Below are positions 7,024-13,914 of a DNA stretch of 16,292 nt, one piece after another. Every line of letters starts with the position of its first letter. Position 1 is the stretch's first letter. Below the pieces are notes generated by a model. The model worked only from the letters and a program-made list of their open reading frames with translations. It did not search any database and was not told the origin of the DNA. The position numbers and the translations under genes are program-made. The stretch spans positions 1-16,292 of the forward strand of contig DOZC01000003.1 in NCBI GenBank assembly GCA_003518205.1. The letters are read 5' to 3'. Origin of the DNA: Minisyncoccota bacterium. GTDB lineage: Bacteria; Patescibacteriota; Microgenomatia; UBA1400; PJMF01.

Positions 7024-8631
7024 ATGCAATTTGTGATCCAACAACTCAAAGCTCAAATTTGGTTAATTGGCCTTTTATTTTTAACGATTGGCTTGAGAGG
7101 GTTTCAGTTGGGACAAACTCCTCATGGTTTAACCTGGGACGAAGCAGCTATTGGTTATAACGGTTTTGCAATCATAACTACTCGTCGAGATGAATGGTTA
7201 CACCGACTTCCGATTTCGTTTCAATCCTTCGGAGACTACAAATCACCCCTGGCGATTTATCTGAATGGAGTTTTTACAACCATCCTAGGATTGGGTTTAA
7301 CGCCTTGGGCGATTCGATTGCCGTTTTTTTTGAGTGGGGTGGTTGGGGTGATGGGATTTTACTTTCTCACCAATGAGGTCTTAATTTGGCTGGGTGAAAA
7401 AAACCCCCACTCTCGAAAATTTCTCAGCCTCGGCTCGGCTTTTTGGTTGGCAATTTCACCTTGGCACCTTCATTTTACACGAACCGGGTTTGAATCTGGT
7501 TTGGCTTTAACTTTGCTAATTTTAGGCTTATTGGGGTGGATTAAAGGTCTAAATACCAAAAAAATTTATTGGTGGCTGTTTTCAGGTATAAGTTTGGTAG
7601 CCAGCTGTTATGCCTATCACAGTGCTAAATTAGTAGTTCCTTTATTGGGAAGTTACTTCCTGGTCTTATCATGGCGAAATATTTGGCAACAGCGAAACAA
7701 AATTTGGTTGCCAGTTCTGATTTCAGCCGGTGGTGTCATGCCGCTGATTTTTGATGCTATTTGGGGGTTGGGTTTAGTTCGAGCCGGAACTCTGATTTTT
7801 AGTCAAGCTCATTCTCCAATTGAATTTTGGCAAATGTTGCTTAAAAATTTAAATCAGCAACTTGGAATCGGATTTTGGTTTCAGGGTGCCACCAACACCC
7901 TGAGACATGGTGACGGGGTTTTTGGGGTTTTATATTGGTGGGATTTAACCGCTTTGGGATTTGGGGTTTGGCTGATAGGCCGTAAAATTTTAACCCAACA
8001 AGTTTTTAACCCAGTTGAAAAATTAGCCCTCATGGGGGTGGTTTGGACTGGAATTGGTTTGTTACCGGCAGTGTTGGGAGCTGAAGTGCCTCACCCTAAT
8101 CGGGCTTTATTGGCAGTTACTGGTTTGGGCTGGTTGATAGGAGCGAGTTGGTTGGTTTGGTTAAAACAACTGCGATCTGGGTTAGTTTTTCGAGCCAAAA
8201 TATTGATTTTGGGGGGTTATTTAATTTGTTTAGGCCTTTATCAGTGGCACTACTATACAGTTTTTGCCAAAACCAGTTCTGAAGCTTTTTTTGATGGATA
8301 TTTTGAAGCAGCCTCACGAGCTGTAACTTTGGAAAAGCAATCCCCAACTGAGACTTCAATCGATAAAATTTTGTTTACGAGCCAGTATGGCCAACCCTAT
8401 ATTTTTGTTTTGTTGGCCAGAAAAACCAATCCAATTTGGTATCAAGGGGGAGCATTAATAAAATATGAATTTAGTGATCGAATTACAGTGGGTGATTTAA
8501 ATCGGGGTCACACCTTGGTTGTGGCCAGCTCTAAAGATGAGTTGCTAGAAGCAAAGGCTGATGAAGTTATAACTGATGTGGCAGGAGTTGTGAAATTTAA
8601 AATTTTTTATCCTCATCCAATCTATGAATAA
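7024..8631 (+). CDS. PMT/ArnT-like GT-C membrane glycosyltransferase 1
   Basis: This 535-residue polytopic protein has the layout of PMT_2/GT39-GT83 enzymes: a first membrane helix, then an extracytoplasmic loop with TWDEAAIGYN, where D39-E40 is the catalytic acidic pair. FGDYKSPLAIYL (G70, D71, K73) follows, then many helices, with SPWHLHFTRTGFE marking another outer loop. Later come LRHGDGVFGVLYWWD (R294, H295) and VPHPNRAL (H357, R360), also found in the other three paralogues. The last 140 or so residues form a soluble C-terminal domain. The family takes one sugar from a polyprenyl-phosphate-sugar and adds it on the outer face to a lipid, protein or glycan. It starts directly at the stop of the preceding GT2 gene without a Shine-Dalgarno sequence and overlaps the next gene by 8 nt. 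Donor and acceptor are unknown. Confidence 0.8.
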   Translation: MQFVIQQLKAQIWLIGLLFLTIGLRGFQLGQTPHGLTWDEAAIGYNGFAIITTRRDEWLHRLPISFQSFGDYKSPLAIYLNGVFTTILGLGLTPWAIRLPFFLSGVVGVMGFYFLTNEVLIWLGEKNPHSRKFLSLGSAFWLAISPWHLHFTRTGFESGLALTLLILGLLGWIKGLNTKKIYWWLFSGISLVASCYAYHSAKLVVPLLGSYFLVLSWRNIWQQRNKIWLPVLISAGGVMPLIFDAIWGLGLVRAGTLIFSQAHSPIEFWQMLLKNLNQQLGIGFWFQGATNTLRHGDGVFGVLYWWDLTALGFGVWLIGRKILTQQVFNPVEKLALMGVVWTGIGLLPAVLGAEVPHPNRALLAVTGLGWLIGASWLVWLKQLRSGLVFRAKILILGGYLICLGLYQWHYYTVFAKTSSEAFFDGYFEAASRAVTLEKQSPTETSIDKILFTSQYGQPYIFVLLARKTNPIWYQGGALIKYEFSDRITVGDLNRGHTLVVASSKDELLEAKADEVITDVAGVVKFKIFYPHPIYE

Positions 8632-10315
8632 TTTTTTAATCAGATTACCGCAAATTCGAAAATTTTGGCTCTGGACCAGTTTGTTTTTGGTGATCATGGG
8701 GTTGGCAATTTGGCTGCGATTCAGCCAATTAACTCAAATTCCACCCGCACCATATTGGGAAGAAGTGGCTTTAGGATATGACGCTTATAGTTTAGCTCAG
8801 ACAGGTAAAGATCATCACGGTCACGCTTGGCCTGTGGCAGCTTTTGAATCATTTGGAGATTGGAAGCCCAGTGGTTATTTTTATGCTGCCATGGTGAGTT
8901 TAAAACTTTTTGGTTTTTCACTTTGGTCAATCAGATTTCCGGCCACGGTGGCTGGAGTTATATTTGTGAGCTTGATGGGACTGAGTGGCTGGCTGGCTTG
9001 GCGTTTTTGGCAAATTGGCTCGCGTCAACTCTGGCTATTTTTGTTAGCTTTAGCGGCAATTTGTCCTTGGGCAATTATATTTAGTCGAGCAGCCTGGGAG
9101 GTCATGTTGGCCACAAGTTTATTTTTAGCGGCACTGATTTGTTTTTGGTGGTCGATTATGAGCTGGAGTAAAAAATCAAATCAAGTTTTTTTTGCTAGTG
9201 GCTTAAGTTTAATTTTCGCGATTTTGAGCATGTATACCTACCACGCTCTCAGACTCATTACACCACTTATGTTTGGTTGGACTTTAAGTTGGTGGTTTTG
9301 GCAGAGTGATAAAAAGGCTTTTTGGCAAACTTGGCAGCGTCAAAAAATCCCAACCATAATTTTTGGAACTTTAGCTTTAGTGATAACGATTGGGCTGTTG
9401 AGCCCAATTTTGCAAAACTTAACCTCGCCAATAATTAGACAACGTTTTGCTGAAACCAGTATTCTTAATTCAATTGAACCGATTTTAGCTAGTAATACCG
9501 CCAAAGCCGAGGCCGGGAATACTCTTTTAGCTCGATTGATTTATCATCGATATTGGTACCAACTCCAACTGATCGTAACTCAATATTTAAAACACCTTAA
9601 TCTTGACTTTCTTTTTATTCACGGAGATGTTAATCCACGCCACTCAGTTCAATTTTTTGGTCAACTTTATTATCTCGATGCAATTTTTATAGTTTTAGGA
9701 GCTGGGGTGCTTTGGAAAAAACATCGAAATTGGGCAATATATTTAGGTGGTTGGTGGTTGATTGCGACTTTACCGGCAGCTTTAACCACTGCAGCCCCTC
9801 ACGCCTTGAGGTCACTCGCAGCATTGCCGGTTTGGTTATGGCTGACTGCTTGCGGAGTAAATTGGCTAACCCAAAAATGGCGTTGGGCATTGGGGTTGAT
9901 TGTTTCAGCCTACGCTTTGAGCTTGATGTGGTTTTGGTCGGCTTACACTTTGATTTATCCTCAAAATTTCGGTACAGAGTGGCAAATGGGTTACTGTGAA
10001 ATGTATCAAGCCTTGGCTCAAGCCATGACGTATTCACCCAAGTTGCCAGTTTATGTCACTCGAGCTCAAGGTCGACCAGCTATGTACTATTGGTATTGTC
10101 AAAAAATTGCGCCAAAACGAGTTCAAGCCGCTGAAGGTCAGGTTTTAAAAGATCAAGCTGAATTTTTGAGCTTTGAACAGCTGAAATTTATCAATCGAGT
10201 TGATGAGGTTCCTACCACTCCGGCCTTAGTGGCTGCCACTGCCACGGAGTTGCTGCCAAAATTTCCAATTCATTTGCTTTATCAATCACCAAGTTGGCAA
10301 ATTTGGCAGCAATAA
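8624..10315 (+). CDS. PMT/ArnT-like GT-C membrane glycosyltransferase 2, with E-E in place of D-E
   Basis: The 563-residue protein repeats the plan of its neighbour: a helix at about 15-32, then PPAPYWEEVALGYDAY, FESFGDWKPSGYFY (G78, D79, K81), SPWAIIFSRAAWE-like loops (here CPWAIIFSRAAWE), NPRHSVQFFGQLYYLD (R339, H340) and APHALRSLAALP (H393, R396). A soluble C-terminal domain follows the last helix. The notable difference is at the first-loop acidic pair: residues 46-47 read E-E (codons GAA GAA at 8759-8764), where the three paralogues have D-E. In PMT and ArnT the Asp is strongly conserved and tied to catalysis, so activity or specificity may differ. The remainder looks intact, arguing against a pseudogene. 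Its ATG at 8624 overlaps the previous stop (ATGAATAA), suggesting coupling. It ends the run begun at 3273. Confidence 0.8.
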   Translation: MNNFLIRLPQIRKFWLWTSLFLVIMGLAIWLRFSQLTQIPPAPYWEEVALGYDAYSLAQTGKDHHGHAWPVAAFESFGDWKPSGYFYAAMVSLKLFGFSLWSIRFPATVAGVIFVSLMGLSGWLAWRFWQIGSRQLWLFLLALAAICPWAIIFSRAAWEVMLATSLFLAALICFWWSIMSWSKKSNQVFFASGLSLIFAILSMYTYHALRLITPLMFGWTLSWWFWQSDKKAFWQTWQRQKIPTIIFGTLALVITIGLLSPILQNLTSPIIRQRFAETSILNSIEPILASNTAKAEAGNTLLARLIYHRYWYQLQLIVTQYLKHLNLDFLFIHGDVNPRHSVQFFGQLYYLDAIFIVLGAGVLWKKHRNWAIYLGGWWLIATLPAALTTAAPHALRSLAALPVWLWLTACGVNWLTQKWRWALGLIVSAYALSLMWFWSAYTLIYPQNFGTEWQMGYCEMYQALAQAMTYSPKLPVYVTRAQGRPAMYYWYCQKIAPKRVQAAEGQVLKDQAEFLSFEQLKFINRVDEVPTTPALVAATATELLPKFPIHLLYQSPSWQIWQQ

Positions 10316-10323
10316 TTTTGTCT

Positions 10324-10340
10324 TTGACAGATGATACAAT
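10324..10340 (+). promoter_or_regulatory. Promoter-like elements before argS
   Basis: The 37-nt gap holds TACAAT at 10335-10340, preceded by TGA so that it reads TGATACAAT, an extended -10 (TGn). It ends 12 nt before the argS ATG at 10353 and would give a leader of about 5-6 nt. A perfect TTGACA at 10324-10329 is only 5 nt upstream of this hexamer, so the two cannot work as a normal -35/-10 pair. No Shine-Dalgarno sequence is present. Confidence 0.45.
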
Positions 10341-10352
10341 CATAACTTACCC

Positions 10353-12107
10353 ATGACTTTACTTGAACAGCTTGAGCAGCAACTCAAAACAATTTGTCAT
10401 CAGGCATTTCCTGATCTGCCGAACTTTGTCCCGGAAATTCGTCGTCCAACTCAAACAGGAATTGCCGATTTTAGTAGTTCCGCGGCTTTAATGCTTTTTG
10501 GTCAACTATCACCAACTGCTAAAGCCAACTTCTCAACACCAACAGCTCTAGCTGAATTTTTAAAACAGCAACTCGAAAAAATAAAACTCGATTCAAACTC
10601 TGTTTTTAAAAATCTTGAAATCACTGTGGCGAGCCCAGGTTTTATTAATTTTATCTTGCCTCCAGCTCACTATTTACAGTTGTTGAATTCGTTGAAACAG
10701 ACTTCAAAATTACTGACTCAAACAACTAAACCTCAAAAGTATTTGGTGGAATATTCATCGCCCAATATTGCCAAACCTTTTACAGTTGGACATTTGCGAT
10801 CCACAATTATTGGCCAATCTATTGCCAATTTGCTTAAAGCTGCAGGACATCAAGTATTTCGCGACAATCATGTGGGAGATTGGGGAACCCAATTTGGCAA
10901 GCAAATTTACGCGATTAAAACCTGGGGTAATGAGACAGAGCTGGATCAAAGCCAAAATCCGGCTAAAGAATTAGTCACCCTCTATGTTAAATTTCATCAA
11001 GCAGCTGAAACAGACTCAACTCTAGAGGATGCAGCTCGAGCATGGTTTCAAAAACTCGAAACCGGTGATCCCGAGGCAAGAAGATTGTGGCAAAAATGTA
11101 TTGATTGGTCGTGGAAAGAATTTGATCGAATTTATCAAAAGCTAGAGGTGACTTTTACTGAAAATAAGGGTCGAGGTTACGGAGAGTCTTTTTTTGAAAC
11201 TCAAATGGCTGCGGTGGTGGCCGAAATTAAAGCCAAAAAACTTTTGACTTCCAGTCAAGGTGCGGAGTTGGTTTTTTTCCCCAATGACCAGTTTCCGCCT
11301 TTGATGATTACAAAAAAGGATGGCAGTTCCTTGTATTCAACTCGTGATTTGGCCACAGATAAATTTCGCCTATCTCACTATGGCAAAGATGTAATCATCA
11401 TCAATGAAGTTGGGGCTGAACAACAGCTTTACTTTCAACAACTTTTCGCTTTGGAGCAACTTCTAGGTTGGGTTAAACCAAACCAGAGAATTCACATTAA
11501 ACATGGTTTAATCAGATTTAAGACCGGCAAAATGTCTACCAGGAAAGGCAATGTGGTTTGGCTAGATGAAGTTTTAACTGAAGCGTTTGCTCGAACCCAA
11601 ACCATTGCTGGTCAGCGTTTAATCGAAACAGAGCTGTGGAAAATTGCTCTGGGAGCCATAAAATGGAATGATCTCAAACGCAACTGTGAACAACCTATTA
11701 GCTTTGATTGGAATGAAGTCTTGAGACTTGAAGGGAATTCTGGTCCCTATCTTCAATATGCCTATACTCGGTGCTTAAGTGTTCTAACTCAAGTTAAAGC
11801 CAACCAAGATTTGGAAATCCTAACCTGGCCTGAGACTGCTACTGATCAAGATTTAAACCTCCTCAAAAAGATTATTCAATACGATGAGTCGGTAATGAGA
11901 GCCACTGAGCATCTTGCACCTCATTTTGTTTGCACCTATTTATTTGAATTAGCTCAAACTTTTAACAGTTGGTATGCTAATCATTCGGTTTTAAAAGCTC
12001 CCACACCTCAATTACAAAATCTTCGCTGGCAGCTTGTTAAGTTAGTGGCTCGAGTTTTAAAAGAAGGTTTGGAGTTGCTAGGAATTGCTGTACTCGAAAA
12101 AATGTAG
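10353..12107 (+). CDS. argS: Arginyl-tRNA synthetase
   Basis: This class I synthetase of 584 residues, the normal length for ArgRS, charges tRNA-Arg with arginine in the cytoplasm. An N-terminal Add-1 domain covers about residues 1-105. The catalytic core begins with EYSSPNIAKPFTVGHLRST, whose TVGH at 144-147 is the HIGH signature. DNHVGDWGTQFG and KKDGSSLYSTRDLATD are further ArgRS-specific blocks, and KMSTRKG at 393-399 is the KMSKS loop. EGNSGPYLQYAYTR opens the helical anticodon-binding DALR domain that fills the C terminus. All key motifs are intact, so it should be functional. It is the only housekeeping gene in the window and sits between two pairs of GT-C genes, with its own promoter-like hexamer upstream, so its expression is probably separate from the glycan genes. 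The stop at 12105-12107 follows directly after a terminal Met. Confidence 0.97.
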   Translation: MTLLEQLEQQLKTICHQAFPDLPNFVPEIRRPTQTGIADFSSSAALMLFGQLSPTAKANFSTPTALAEFLKQQLEKIKLDSNSVFKNLEITVASPGFINFILPPAHYLQLLNSLKQTSKLLTQTTKPQKYLVEYSSPNIAKPFTVGHLRSTIIGQSIANLLKAAGHQVFRDNHVGDWGTQFGKQIYAIKTWGNETELDQSQNPAKELVTLYVKFHQAAETDSTLEDAARAWFQKLETGDPEARRLWQKCIDWSWKEFDRIYQKLEVTFTENKGRGYGESFFETQMAAVVAEIKAKKLLTSSQGAELVFFPNDQFPPLMITKKDGSSLYSTRDLATDKFRLSHYGKDVIIINEVGAEQQLYFQQLFALEQLLGWVKPNQRIHIKHGLIRFKTGKMSTRKGNVVWLDEVLTEAFARTQTIAGQRLIETELWKIALGAIKWNDLKRNCEQPISFDWNEVLRLEGNSGPYLQYAYTRCLSVLTQVKANQDLEILTWPETATDQDLNLLKKIIQYDESVMRATEHLAPHFVCTYLFELAQTFNSWYANHSVLKAPTPQLQNLRWQLVKLVARVLKEGLELLGIAVLEKM

Positions 12108-12117
12108 CGAACTGAGG

Positions 12118-12123
12118 TATAGT
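12118..12123 (+). promoter_or_regulatory. -10-like TATAGT, 9 nt before the ATG at 12133
   Basis: TATAGT lies in the 25-nt gap after argS and ends exactly 9 nt before the ATG, the same spacing as at 3258 and 15489. A start site 6-7 nt downstream leaves a leader of 2-3 nt. I saw no -35. The GAGG at 12114-12117 is too far from the ATG to be a good ribosome-binding site and would lie upstream of the transcript. Confidence 0.5.
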
Positions 12124-12132
12124 GGATTCACT

Positions 12133-13914
12133 ATGTGGTGGGAGCAAATTTTTAAATCTCGCTCGATCTGGGTGGGCTGGGTTTTAGTTTTGATTTTAGG
12201 TTTTAGTTTGCGATTTTGGCGCTTGGGTCTTGTGCCGGTAGGAACCTATTGGGATGAGACTGCAATTTGGTTGGATGCTAAAACCCTTGCTAGTACCGGA
12301 CATGACATTCATGGCAATACCATTTTTCAAGCAATTTTTCCTTCTTACGGTGATTATAAATTACCGGTTTATATTTGGTTGGCCACAGCCAGTGTGGCGG
12401 GATTTGGGTCAAGTTCTTGGGCAGTCAGACTTCCCAGTGCCCTAGCAGGTCTCGGTAGTTTAGTTTTGATAGCTGTTTTATGGCAAGAATTAATTTCAAA
12501 CCAAAAAAACTCAGAAAAATTTGTTTGGCATTGGGGTGGATTAATAGCTGCCGCCATTTTAGCCATCAGTCCATGGAGTCTGCAGTTTTCTCGAACGGCT
12601 TTTGAGGGTCATGTGGGTCAGTTTTTACTGGGAATTTCAGTTTGGCTGTTGCTAAAAGCCCGAAAAAATTGGTGGTATGGCCCCGCCAGTGCAGTTTTTG
12701 GAGGGTTAGCGGTTTACAGTTATTATTCAGTTAGATTTGTTTGGCCGGTTCTATTGATGACATTGATGAGTTTTTTCTGGTTAAAACAACTTCCATTTGG
12801 TTCAGTTCTAACTTCAAAATGGTATCAGTGGCTAAAGTTTGGACTTAATCTTGGGTTAACCAGAATTGCTGTCATGGGTTTAATTTTTTTGGCTTGTCTC
12901 TGGCCTTTGGTTAAATCCCCTCTGGCTCGTGAGGCTGACCAATTTAGGCTTAGCACTAGTTCAGTTTTAACTCTTAAGGATTGGCCGGTGGTTTCTAATC
13001 AACTTCGAGAGCAAGCCGGAAATCACATTTGGGATCGAGTTTTTTATCATCGCAACTGGTTGTTGCTTCAGTCTTTATTAGTCAATTATTCTAAGCAATT
13101 TGACTTAAACTACCTTTTTTTTACTGGTGATCCCAATCTCAGACATGGTACTGGACAAGTGGGTTTGTTTTATTGGTGGTTGCTCCCATCGCTTTTAATG
13201 GGAAGCTATTGGTGGCTGACTCGTCGACCGCTAATGGGTTTGTTTTTGTTTGTTTGGTGGTTGATAGCACTTTTACCAGCCTCAGTTCCCACAGATGTAC
13301 CTCACGCCTTGAGATCTTTAAATGCTCTATTACCGATAACCTTAATTTTGGCAGCTGGAGTTGCGATTTTTATGGATGTTTGGTTAAAGCAAATTCCTGA
13401 TTTTAAAAAACGCCTTGGTTCAAACTGGAGCTGGTTAGCTATTTCGATTTTAATAATCGGCGTGATTTTTTGGAACCTGGGGACATACTTGCGGGATTAT
13501 TACGGGGCTTATGCTGAGCGTTCTGCTGTGGCTTGGCAGGGAGGCTATGCTGATTTGGCTCAAAAAATTATTTCTCTGAATCAAATTTCAGCCACCACCT
13601 GGATTGAAACTAAAGATGAAAAATTTTATTTGTGGCTGATGTTATTGCTTGACCAATCAGCTCAATCATCTTTACCAAAGCTTGAAAAAAATTATCTTTT
13701 TACTCAAATTGGACCGTATCAAATTAATCAAGTTGATTGGAAAGCAGTAGTTTATGATCAAACTCCAATGCTGGTAGTCATGCCCACCGAAGCCTTAAAT
13801 TTAGAAATTCAAAATCGCCAACTTCAACCTTCCTGGATTGAGGTCAAACGCAGCTATCCTAACTCCACATCTTATAGTATTGCGGCGTTTCGATGGCCCA
13901 GTCAATATGATTAA
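12133..13914 (+). CDS. PMT/ArnT-like GT-C membrane glycosyltransferase 3
   Basis: The start is the ATG at 12133 (product 593 residues). An in-frame TTG at 12085 would add 16 polar residues inside argS and is rejected. After one helix comes GTYWDETAIWLDAK with the acidic pair D41-E42, then YGDYKLPVYIWL (G73, D74, K76), SPWSLQFSRTAFEGH, NLRHGTGQVGLFYWW (R337, H338) and VPHALRSLNALLP (H391, R394). A soluble C-terminal domain begins near GTYLRDYYGAYAE. It should use a polyprenyl-phosphate-sugar on the outer face, with unknown donor and acceptor. It is very rich in tryptophan, about 40 by hand count, or nearly 7%. The RHG and PHALRSL blocks resemble those of the gene at 8624. It heads a two-gene unit; its last 8 nt overlap the next gene. 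Confidence 0.8.
   Translation: MWWEQIFKSRSIWVGWVLVLILGFSLRFWRLGLVPVGTYWDETAIWLDAKTLASTGHDIHGNTIFQAIFPSYGDYKLPVYIWLATASVAGFGSSSWAVRLPSALAGLGSLVLIAVLWQELISNQKNSEKFVWHWGGLIAAAILAISPWSLQFSRTAFEGHVGQFLLGISVWLLLKARKNWWYGPASAVFGGLAVYSYYSVRFVWPVLLMTLMSFFWLKQLPFGSVLTSKWYQWLKFGLNLGLTRIAVMGLIFLACLWPLVKSPLAREADQFRLSTSSVLTLKDWPVVSNQLREQAGNHIWDRVFYHRNWLLLQSLLVNYSKQFDLNYLFFTGDPNLRHGTGQVGLFYWWLLPSLLMGSYWWLTRRPLMGLFLFVWWLIALLPASVPTDVPHALRSLNALLPITLILAAGVAIFMDVWLKQIPDFKKRLGSNWSWLAISILIIGVIFWNLGTYLRDYYGAYAERSAVAWQGGYADLAQKIISLNQISATTWIETKDEKFYLWLMLLLDQSAQSSLPKLEKNYLFTQIGPYQINQVDWKAVVYDQTPMLVVMPTEALNLEIQNRQLQPSWIEVKRSYPNSTSYSIAAFRWPSQYD

Noticed and set aside
9687..10037. Antisense open frame of 116 codons inside the second GT-C gene
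   Set aside because: No domain, no promoter or ribosome site, and complete overlap with a conserved membrane protein gene.
10291..10308. Repeat TTGGCAAATTTGGCA near the end of the second GT-C gene, checked as a terminator stem
   Set aside because: It is a direct repeat inside coding sequence (SWQIWQQ), not an inverted one, and cannot form a hairpin.
10324..10329. Perfect TTGACA as the -35 box of argS
   Set aside because: It is only 5 nt upstream of TACAAT and 13 nt upstream of a weak TAACTT, so no hexamer lies at the normal 16-18 nt. Chance occurrence is likely.
12085..12132. Upstream in-frame TTG extension of the third GT-C gene
   Set aside because: It would add 16 polar residues lying within the end of argS and its gap. 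The ATG at 12133 sits directly before the first membrane helix and 9 nt after a -10-like hexamer.
13838..13906. Longer N terminus for the fourth GT-C gene
   Set aside because: The 23 extra residues lie completely inside the preceding gene and do not match the paralogues, whereas ATG 13907 gives the usual short N terminus before the first helix.
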